From Jhaorihella thermophila (GTDB lineage Bacteria; Pseudomonadota; Alphaproteobacteria; Rhodobacterales; Rhodobacteraceae): a DNA stretch of 64,000 nt. The stretch spans positions 124,001-188,000 of the forward strand of contig NZ_FNVD01000003.1 of the NCBI RefSeq assembly GCF_900108275.1. The letters run 5' to 3'. Made by a program: the position numbers and the translations under genes. The first letter of the stretch is position 1. Every line of letters starts with the position of its first letter. This document shows positions 56,328 to 64,000 of this stretch, in pieces. The notes beneath the pieces are model-generated. The model did no database searches. It saw only the letters and a program-made list of their open reading frames with translations, and was not told where the DNA came from.

Positions 56328-58016
56328 ATGGCGCATGATGGACAGGATCTGACGAACATGACCGAAACCGCTCTTCTGCCGGACCTCCTGACCCTTACGC
56401 GGGCCGCGATCGGCCCTGTCGAACAGGTTCTGGATACCGCCACGGCCCGCGTACGCGAGCTGGTCAGCCAGGACGGCAAGGTTTCGGGCACGCTGATCGA
56501 GGCCAACCAGGCCGCCGCGCACGGCCTGTCCTGGCTGGCCACCTATGCGCAGAGCCTGCGCCAGATGCAGGGCTGGGCGGAACGCCTGGTCGAGCACGGC
56601 AAGTTCGGGGAAATCGAACAGCTGATCCACCAGATCGCCTTTGGCGAATATCTCCACCAGATCGCCGGCGGCATCCCGATGAGCCAGGGCGAAATCGTGC
56701 GGATGCAGGATCTCGGGCTCGGCTGGGACGCGCTGGCTCCGTTCCAGTGCGACGAGGTGCAGACCCTGATGGCGCGCGGCAACACCCAGGCCGCCCGCAC
56801 TCGCCTGGTCGAGCTGATGCAGCAGGCCGGCTCCATCACCTATGGCGCCACCGGGCTTGATGACGAGCTCGAGATGATCCGCGAACAGTTCCGCCGTTTC
56901 GCCGTGGAAAAGGTGGAACCCTACGCCCATGACTGGCACCTGCGCGACGAATTCATCCCGATGGAGATCATCGAAGAGCTGGCCGAAATGGGCGTGTTCG
57001 GACTGACCATCCCCGAAGAATACGGCGGCTTCGGCCTCTCCAAGGCGTCGATGGTGGTGGTGAGCGAGGAGCTCAGCCGCGGCTATATCGGCGTCGGCAG
57101 CCTCGGCACCCGTTCGGAAATCGCCGCCGAGCTGATCGAGAGCGGCGGCACCGACGAACAAAAGGCCTACTGGCTGCCAAAGATCGCCAGCGCCGAGATC
57201 CTGCCTACCGCCGTCTTTACCGAACCCAATACCGGCTCGGATCTCGGATCCCTGCGCACCCGCGCGGTCAGGGACGAAAACGGAGACTGGCGGATCACCG
57301 GCAACAAGACCTGGATCACCCACGCCGCGCGCGCTCATGTGATGACTCTGCTTGCGCGCACAGACCCTTCGACCACCGACCACCGCGGCCTGTCGATGTT
57401 CCTGGCCGAAAAGACGCCGGGCAACGACGAAAACCCCTTCCCCGACGACGGTATCACCGGCGGCGAAATCGAGGTGCTCGGCTATCGCGGCATGAAGGAA
57501 TACGAACTGGCCTTCGACGATTTCCGCGTGAAGGGCGAAAACCTTCTGGGCGGGGTCGAGGGCCAGGGCTTCAAACAGCTGATGAAGACCTTCGAAGCCG
57601 CCCGCATCCAGACCGCCGCCCGCGCCATCGGTGTGGCGCAATCGGCGTTGGACATCGCGCTGCAATACGCGCAGGAGCGCAAGCAGTTCGGCAAGCCCCT
57701 GATCGAATTCCCGCGCGTCTCGGGCAAACTCGCGATGATGGCGGTGGAAATCATGGTCGCCCGGCAGCTGACCTATTTCAGCGCCTGGGAAAAGGACCAC
57801 GACCGCCGCTGCGACCTCGAAGCCGGCATGGCCAAGCTGCTGGGCGCACGCGTGGCCTGGGCGGCGGCGGACAACGGCCTGCAGATCCACGGCGGCAATG
57901 GCTTCGCGCTGGAATACAAGATTTCCCGCGTGCTCTGCGACGCCCGGATTCTCAACATCTTCGAAGGCGCGGCCGAAATTCAGGCCCAGGTCATCGCACG
58001 CCGGTTGCTGGCCTGA
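56328..58016 (+). CDS. mcd: Acyl-CoA dehydrogenase, likely (2S)-methylsuccinyl-CoA dehydrogenase
   Basis: 562-residue FAD enzyme. The acyl-CoA dehydrogenase fold begins near residue 175 (DDELEMIREQFRRF). It has TAVFTEPNTGSDLGSL, the RITGNKTWITHAA stretch, FDDFRVKGENLLGG, and the FAD segments YAQERKQFGKPL and IHGGNGFALEY. An N-terminal extension of about 170 residues (LTRAAIGPVEQVLDTAT...) is the mark of the Mcd enzyme of the ethylmalonyl-CoA pathway for acetate assimilation. No other pathway genes (ccr, ecm, mch, mcl) lie in the window, so the specific call is by family pattern only. Confidence 0.78.
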   Translation: MAHDGQDLTNMTETALLPDLLTLTRAAIGPVEQVLDTATARVRELVSQDGKVSGTLIEANQAAAHGLSWLATYAQSLRQMQGWAERLVEHGKFGEIEQLIHQIAFGEYLHQIAGGIPMSQGEIVRMQDLGLGWDALAPFQCDEVQTLMARGNTQAARTRLVELMQQAGSITYGATGLDDELEMIREQFRRFAVEKVEPYAHDWHLRDEFIPMEIIEELAEMGVFGLTIPEEYGGFGLSKASMVVVSEELSRGYIGVGSLGTRSEIAAELIESGGTDEQKAYWLPKIASAEILPTAVFTEPNTGSDLGSLRTRAVRDENGDWRITGNKTWITHAARAHVMTLLARTDPSTTDHRGLSMFLAEKTPGNDENPFPDDGITGGEIEVLGYRGMKEYELAFDDFRVKGENLLGGVEGQGFKQLMKTFEAARIQTAARAIGVAQSALDIALQYAQERKQFGKPLIEFPRVSGKLAMMAVEIMVARQLTYFSAWEKDHDRRCDLEAGMAKLLGARVAWAAADNGLQIHGGNGFALEYKISRVLCDARILNIFEGAAEIQAQVIARRLLA

Positions 58017-58056
58017 GCCGTTCGGGGCGCGCTCGAGCAAATCTCTCGCCCCGATC

Positions 58057-58179
58057 CTTCATCTTGCCCGAAATACTCCGGGGAGCGCGAGGGGCAGAGC
58101 CCCTCGCAACCTTTCGGGGTGCGCCTCCGGCGCAACGGGCAGCGCCCTCCGCCTCGCTTGGATTGGCCCCGCCAATCCG
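58057..58179 (-). repeat. Intergenic stem-loop repeat element, copy 6
   Basis: On the minus strand: hairpin CGGATTGGC-GGG-GCCAATCC (58160-58178), further GC-rich dyads, hairpin GCGAGGGGC-TCT-GCCCCTCGC (58087-58107), then CTCCCCGGAGTATTTCGGGCAAGATGAAG to 58057. It follows the stop of the ABC-2 permease gene (58185). The GGATTGGC arm is shared with copy 4. Confidence 0.8.
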
Positions 58180-58184
58180 AACAC

Positions 58185-58946
58185 CTAATCCCGGATCCGC
58201 CAGCCGGTGCGGAAAATCCACCAGATCACGCCCAGGCAGATCGCCGTGAATGCCCCGATCGCCAGCAGGCTGAACCCCACCGGCACATCCGCCGCGCCAA
58301 AGAACGACCAGCGAAAGCCCGAAATCAGATAGACCACGGGATTGAACAGCGTCACCTTCTGCCACACCGGCGGCAGCATCGATACCGAATAGAAAGCCCC
58401 GCCCAGGAACACCAGCGGCGTGACCACCAGCAGAGGCACTAGCTGCAACTGCTCGAAATTCGCGGCCCATATGCCGATGATGAACCCCATGAGCGCAAAG
58501 CTCAGGCAGGTCAGCAGCAGAAAGGCCACCATCGCCACCGGATGCGCCACCGACAGATCGACAAAGAAATTGGCGGTGACCAGGATCACCGTGCCGATAA
58601 ACAAAGCCTTGGTCGCCGCCGCGCCGACATAGCCGATGACGATTTCCGGAAAACTGACCGGCGCGGACAGCAATTCGTAGATCGTTCCGATGAATTTCGG
58701 AAAGTAGATCCCGAACGAGGCATTGGTCAGCGCCTGCGTCATCACCGAAAGCATCACCAGCCCCGGCACGATGAACGCCCCGTAGCTGACCCCCTCGACC
58801 TGATTGATACGGCTGCCGATGGCCGCCCCGAAAACCACGAAATAGAGCGACGTGGACAGCACCGGCGACAGAAAGCTTTGTAGCAGAGTGCGGAAAAAGC
58901 GGTTCATCTCGAACCGATAGATGGCAGCGATGGCGCGCAGGTTCAT
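58185..58946 (-). CDS. ABC-2 type transporter permease
   Basis: 253-residue membrane protein with six helices. It shows [21 protein letters not shown] at the N-terminus and the ABC-2 motif stretch [34 protein letters not shown] near the middle. Start at [12 protein letters not shown] (58946). The ATPase gene's stop overlaps its ATG by 4 bases (58943-58946). Probably an exporter of a drug, lipid or polysaccharide; substrate unknown. Confidence 0.92.
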   Translation of the reverse strand: MNLRAIAAIYRFEMNRFFRTLLQSFLSPVLSTSLYFVVFGAAIGSRINQVEGVSYGAFIVPGLVMLSVMTQALTNASFGIYFPKFIGTIYELLSAPVSFPEIVIGYVGAAATKALFIGTVILVTANFFVDLSVAHPVAMVAFLLLTCLSFALMGFIIGIWAANFEQLQLVPLLVVTPLVFLGGAFYSVSMLPPVWQKVTLFNPVVYLISGFRWSFFGAADVPVGFSLLAIGAFTAICLGVIWWIFRTGWRIRD

Positions 58947-59872
58947 GACGCTTTCCTCCCGACCAGATCGACGAAGATTTCCTCCAGGCTGCTCTGGCGG
59001 GTCTGCACGTCGCACAGCACCAGCCCAGCCGCCGCCACGTCGTTCATCAGCGCCGTAATGCCGGTCCGCTCGGCATGGGTGTCGTAGGTATAGACCAGAT
59101 GCCTGCCATCGGGCGCCAGCGTCAACCGGTGCCGCGCCAGAGCTTCGGGTATGGCCTCGATCGGCGCGGTCAACTCCACGATCAACTGCTTGCGCCCCAT
59201 GCGCTTCATCAGCGTGTCCTTTTCCTCGACCAGCAGCAGTTCGCCCCGGTCGATGACGCCTACGCGGTCGGCGATGGCTTCGGCTTCTTCGATGTAATGG
59301 GTGGTCAGGATGATCGTGACGCCGGCGGCCTTCATCTCGGCGACGATCTCCCACATGTCCTTGCGCAGTTCCACGTCCACGCCGGCGGTGGGTTCGTCAA
59401 GAAACAGGATGCGCGGCTCATGCACCATTGCCTTGGCGATCATAACCCGACGCTTCATGCCGCCCGACAGTTCCTTGATCTGCGCGTCCCGCTTGTCCCA
59501 CAGTGACAGGCGGCGCAGCACCTCTTCTACCCTGGCGTCGTCGCGGGGCTTGCCGAACAGGCCGCGCGAGAACCGCACCGTGTTGCGCACCTTCTCGAAC
59601 GGCTCCAGCGCGACCTCCTGAGGCACCAGCCCGATCAGCGCCCGCGCCGCGCGGAAATCGGTCACGATGTCATGGCCGTCCACAGTGACGTGGCCCGAGG
59701 TGGCGGTGGTGATGCCGCAAACCGTCGAAATCAGCGTCGTCTTGCCCGCCCCATTGGGCCCCAGCAGCGCCAGGATCTCGCCCCGCTCGATCTCGAGCGA
59801 CACGCCCTTGAGCGCCTCGAAGCCACCCGCGTAGGTCTTGCGCAGATCGCGGATCGTCAGAATGGCCGGCAT
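58943..59872 (-). CDS. ABC transporter ATP-binding protein (ABC-2 / DrrA-like)
   Basis: 309-residue ATPase. Walker A is [13 protein letters not shown], the Q-loop [10 protein letters not shown], the signature [12 protein letters not shown] and Walker [14 protein letters not shown]. The C-terminal extension of about 80 residues is typical of DrrA/NodI-type exporters. It pairs with the permease gene overlapping its end. Confidence 0.94.
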   Translation of the reverse strand: MPAILTIRDLRKTYAGGFEALKGVSLEIERGEILALLGPNGAGKTTLISTVCGITTATSGHVTVDGHDIVTDFRAARALIGLVPQEVALEPFEKVRNTVRFSRGLFGKPRDDARVEEVLRRLSLWDKRDAQIKELSGGMKRRVMIAKAMVHEPRILFLDEPTAGVDVELRKDMWEIVAEMKAAGVTIILTTHYIEEAEAIADRVGVIDRGELLLVEEKDTLMKRMGRKQLIVELTAPIEAIPEALARHRLTLAPDGRHLVYTYDTHAERTGITALMNDVAAAGLVLCDVQTRQSSLEEIFVDLVGRKAS

Positions 59873-59975
59873 GGATCACCTCCTGTTCGCGCAGCGAACC
59901 CTAACGGGCACACGCTGCCGCGAACAGGGTGAAAACACGCCCGCTCCAGCGTCTGGACGCAAGGTCAGGCGCCGC

Positions 59976-60503
59976 TCAGCCCCGACCGGTCAGCCGGCCC
60001 AGCCAGCCCTTCTTTTTCTCCGTCCCCGCCTCGAGGGTATCTTCGCCTTCTTCTTCGACGGGGCCTTCCAGAACCTCCTGCAAGTTGGCAAAGAACTGGT
60101 CAGCCATCTTCTTGGCAAAGCCGTCGATGATCCGGCTGCCCAGTTGCGCCAGCTTGCCGCCGACCTTGGCCTCGACCTCGTAGGACAGGATCGTGCCGCC
60201 GCCCTCGGCCGGGGCCAGCGTCACCTTCGCGCCGCCCTTGGCAAAGCCCGCCGCACCGCCCTTGCCCTCGCCCGAGATGGTCAGACTCCGGTTTTCGACC
60301 ATGTCGGACATGGTGACCTGGCCCTTGAAGGTGGCCTTGACCGGGCCGACCTTTTGCACGACGATCGCGGTATAGCCGTCCTGCGGATTGCCCTCGACTT
60401 CTTGTGCGCCGGGCACGCAGGCCTTCAGCACCTCGGGATCCAGAAGCGCGGCATAGACCGTGGCCGGATCCGCCTGAATCTCGCGCTGGTCGCTCATCTG
60501 CAT
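59976..60503 (-). CDS. CoxG-family (carbon monoxide dehydrogenase subunit G-like) protein
   Basis: 175-residue START/SRPBCC-fold protein. It has the family pattern ADPATVYAALLDPEVLKACVPG at the N-terminus and GKLAQLGSRIIDGFAKKMADQFF near residue 120. CoxG proteins help assemble molybdenum hydroxylases, but no cox/xdh genes are in the window. The end is a charged tail (EKKKGWLGRL). Start at MQMSDQREI (60503), or the MSDQ two codons on. Confidence 0.85.
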   Translation of the reverse strand: MQMSDQREIQADPATVYAALLDPEVLKACVPGAQEVEGNPQDGYTAIVVQKVGPVKATFKGQVTMSDMVENRSLTISGEGKGGAAGFAKGGAKVTLAPAEGGGTILSYEVEAKVGGKLAQLGSRIIDGFAKKMADQFFANLQEVLEGPVEEEGEDTLEAGTEKKKGWLGRLTGRG

Positions 60504-60661
60504 TTGGGCATCTCCTCGGTTGCATCCGACGGGCGGACGGGACCACATTTTCCGCTCTCCCGTCTATAGGACCATTTGGCGATGTCGGAAACAAGCTAGC
60601 GGGCGGGACGGCGATGTGTCAGGGTGGACGGGTGGTGCAGAATTCCCCGCGGAGCACGATC

Positions 60662-61642
60662 ATGGACCTTGCGGCCCAGTCCAGATCGGTTGCCGGCATC
60701 GTCTTCATTCTTGTGGGAATGATGGCGATATCGGTCAATGACATGCTGATCAAGGCGCTGTCGGGTGACTATGCTCTGCATCAGATCGTTTTCACGCGCT
60801 CGGCGGTCGGGCTGATGCTGACGCTGGCGATCGTCCGGATGGAGGGCGGTTTCGCGATTCTGCGCACGCAGACTCCCTGGTTGCACCTGCTGCGCGGGCT
60901 GATGGTCGTGGTGTCGAACATGGCCTTTTTCCTTGCACTCGCCGCAATGCCGCTGGCGGACGCGACGGCGCTGTTCTTTGTCGCGCCGCTGTTCATCACG
61001 CTGCTGTCGGCCCCGATCCTGGGCGAGCGGGTCGGGCCGCTGCGCATCGGAGCGGTTGCCGTGGGTTTTTTGGGGGCGGTGATCATGATGCGGCCTTGGG
61101 AGAGCGGCGACTCGGCGGCGGCCTCTCGCCTGGTGCTGTTGCTGCCCGTTCTCGCGGCCTTGACCTACGCGATGATGCAGGTGATGACGCGCAAGCTCGG
61201 GGCGCGGACGCCGGCTTCGGCCCTGGCCGCATACATCCAAGGCATGTTCATCATCGTGTCGTTGGGCTTTTTCGTCGTCACCGGAGACGGGCGTTTTGCC
61301 GAAGGCGTCTCGGATCCCGGGATCCGCTTTCTGCTTCGCGCCTGGGTCTGGCCGGCACCCGACGACTGGCCGGTGCTGATCGGGCTGGGGGTAAATTCCG
61401 CAGTGATCGGCTATTGCCTGTCCCAGGCCTATCGGCTGGCGAATGCCGCCACCGTGGCCCCGTTCGAATATGTCGAACTGCCCATGGCGGTGTTCTGGGG
61501 CTGGGCAATATGGTCGCATCTGCCCGGGCCGACGGTCTGGCTCGGCATGGCGCTGATCGCCGGGGCGGGCCTGTTCGTGTTTCTGCGCGAACAGCAAAAT
61601 GCCCGCCGAATCGCTCGCGCCGAGGTACGGGGACGCTATTGA
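60662..61642 (+). CDS. DMT-superfamily transporter (EamA family)
   Basis: 326-residue inner-membrane protein with ten hydrophobic segments in two EamA repeats (first GIVFILVGMMAISVNDMLIKAL, second around LPVLAALTYAMMQVMTRKL). Start at ATG 60662 with GGAG about 9 bases upstream; an ATG at 60614 is also in frame. It likely exports a metabolite or amino acid. A plus-strand repeat element follows its stop. Confidence 0.9.
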   Translation: MDLAAQSRSVAGIVFILVGMMAISVNDMLIKALSGDYALHQIVFTRSAVGLMLTLAIVRMEGGFAILRTQTPWLHLLRGLMVVVSNMAFFLALAAMPLADATALFFVAPLFITLLSAPILGERVGPLRIGAVAVGFLGAVIMMRPWESGDSAAASRLVLLLPVLAALTYAMMQVMTRKLGARTPASALAAYIQGMFIIVSLGFFVVTGDGRFAEGVSDPGIRFLLRAWVWPAPDDWPVLIGLGVNSAVIGYCLSQAYRLANAATVAPFEYVELPMAVFWGWAIWSHLPGPTVWLGMALIAGAGLFVFLREQQNARRIARAEVRGRY

Positions 61643-61644
61643 AC

Positions 61645-61736
61645 GGAGCGCCTTCGGCGCAAGGTTTTCGTTTCGGCCCCGGCCTTCGGCCGGCGCCTGA
61701 TGTGCCTCCGGCGGGAGTATTTGGCGCAAGATGAAG
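61645..61736 (+). repeat. Intergenic stem-loop repeat element, copy 7
   Basis: Small GC-rich hairpins (GCGCC-TTC-GGCGC at 61648-61660; GGCC-TTC-GGCC at 61681-61691), then CGGGAGTATTTGGCGCAAGATGAAG to 61736. It follows the DMT transporter stop in the same orientation. The stem region is diverged but the tail is well kept. Confidence 0.7.
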
Positions 61737-61786
61737 GCACAGAGCCCTGCCGTCGCGTCGGGAGGAACAAGTTTCGCCGGAGGTTT

Positions 61787-61863
61787 TGGCGACCCCTGCA
61801 GGACTCGAACCTGCAACCCCGGACTTAGAAGGACCGTGCTCTATCCAGTTGAGCTAAGGGGCC
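61787..61863 (-). tRNA. tRNA-Arg (anticodon TCT)
   Basis: 77-base cloverleaf on the minus strand with encoded CCA. Acceptor GGCCCCT pairs with AGGGGTC, with one G-T wobble. The D-arm is TAGCTCAACTGGATAGAGC, the anticodon TCT (61829-61827) lies in loop CTTCTAA, and the T-arm has GGTTCGAGTCC. Confidence 0.95.
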
Positions 61864-61950
61864 GCGCTGCCCCCTCATAGCCGCGCTCGCGCGGGGGGCA
61901 AAAGAGAAAACTGCCCGACCCGGCCTGCAACCGCGGTCGGCAGACCGGCG

Positions 61951-62262
61951 TCAATGCGTCCAGGGCATGCGGCGTTCATAGGCGAAATTCTCGCCATAGC
62001 CGCGCGGGCGAATGTTGGGGTTGCGCTTGTGCGGCTCGATTACCTCGGCGTCGATGCCATGTTCGCGCGCATATTCAAGCGCAGCCTCCTTGCTGTCGAA
62101 GCGCAGCCGCACCTGGGTCTGCGTGTCGCCCGAAGAGGTCCAGCCCATGAGCGGGTCGATCTCGCGAGGGGCTCGGGGTTCGTATTCCAGCACCCATTTG
62201 CGGGTCCGGGCGGTGCCCGAGGTCATGGCATTCCTGGCGGGTTTGTAGATCCGCGCGCGCAT
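61951..62262 (-). CDS. Complex I NDUFS4-like accessory subunit (ETC complex I subunit)
   Basis: 103-residue protein of the NDUFS4/AQDQ family, a supernumerary subunit of NADH:ubiquinone oxidoreductase kept in alphaproteobacteria and mitochondria. It has [44 protein letters not shown] and the C-terminal [13 protein letters not shown]. It is a single gene, away from any nuo operon in this window. Confidence 0.93.
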   Translation of the reverse strand: MRARIYKPARNAMTSGTARTRKWVLEYEPRAPREIDPLMGWTSSGDTQTQVRLRFDSKEAALEYAREHGIDAEVIEPHKRNPNIRPRGYGENFAYERRMPWTH

Positions 62263-62394
62263 GGCACACTCCGTTTCTCTTGCTGCCGCCCCTTATGCGA
62301 CAGCGCGCGGCGGGCGGCAAGGCTCGAAATTGTCTCACCGAAGGCGCCGCCGGCCCCTTCCCGCCCCGACCCGACGCATTCGGCGCTTGAATCG

Positions 62395-62409
62395 GAACAA
62401 AAAGAGATC
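62395..62409. promoter_or_regulatory. Possible LexA (SOS) box upstream of uvrB
   Basis: GAAC, seven bases, GATC. Alphaproteobacterial LexA sites follow GTTC-N7-GTTC (complement GAAC-N7-GAAC), so this site has one mismatch in the second half. It ends 28 bases before the uvrB start, where a repressor site would be expected. Confidence 0.35.
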
Positions 62410-62437
62410 AAGTTTGATCGCAAGGAGAGTCGCGCCC

Positions 62438-64000
<1,563 letters not shown>

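Overview
The window is a gene-dense, GC-rich chromosomal stretch of an alphaproteobacterium, most likely a member of the Rhodobacterales (Rhodobacter/Roseobacter relatives). The reasons are the chvI-chvG-hprK-rapZ-EIIA-HPr cluster divergent from an ATP-type pckA, a (2S)-methylsuccinyl-CoA dehydrogenase-like protein, a cytochrome c2, an NDUFS4-type complex I accessory subunit, and the dnaA / rpsT / mutM / ubiE / ubiB neighbourhood. No phage, transposase or CRISPR array is visible. Genes abut or overlap by a few bases in many places.

Layout. 0.2-3.9 kb: dnaX, ybaB, recR and a PaaX-like regulator. 3.9-4.8 kb: a DUF374 acyltransferase and tRNA-Trp. 4.9-16 kb: a surface-protein secretion locus with a TolC-type outer-membrane channel, a type I ABC exporter, an HlyD-type adaptor, a convergent CHASE2 adenylate cyclase, and a 1265-residue FecR / cadherin-like / von Willebrand A protein that is the probable substrate. 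16.3-26 kb: a FrnE-like DsbA protein, a TetR regulator, dnaA, rpsT, an amino-acid dehydrogenase with a divergent Lrp regulator, a crotonase, mutM, ubiE and ubiB. 26-34 kb, minus strand: a peptide-type ABC importer (binding protein, two permeases, fused double ATPase) with an aldehyde dehydrogenase, and between the binding protein and the permeases a prokaryotic Cys-loop-type (Pro-loop) ligand-gated ion channel broken by one frameshift.

34-46.8 kb: panB-panC, glpK, a frameshifted flavin monooxygenase, idi, cytochrome c2, a P1 peptidase, two SDR proteins, a methyltransferase, an aminotransferase, a DUF6473-like protein and 3-hydroxybutyryl-CoA dehydrogenase. 46.8-54.3 kb: an acyltransferase, then the HPr / EIIA / RapZ / HprK / ChvG / ChvI regulatory block and pckA, which joins envelope and acid sensing, a sugar-transport-free phosphorelay, and gluconeogenesis. 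54.3-64 kb: a possible small RNA, a winged-helix protein, membrane proteins, the methylsuccinyl-CoA dehydrogenase, an ABC-2 exporter, a CoxG-like protein, a DMT transporter, tRNA-Arg, an NDUFS4-like subunit and the 5' part of uvrB.

The least ordinary features are the secretion locus with its large repeat protein and neighbouring cyclase, the ion channel set inside a peptide-importer gene row, and a family of intergenic stem-loop elements (nine copies seen) sharing a tail like GTATTT-GGCAAGATGAAG or GTATTTGG-ACCAGAAAGAAG. Eight of the nine follow a gene in the same orientation; the ninth is inverted. All functional assignments rest on reading the translated sequence; no database search was run.
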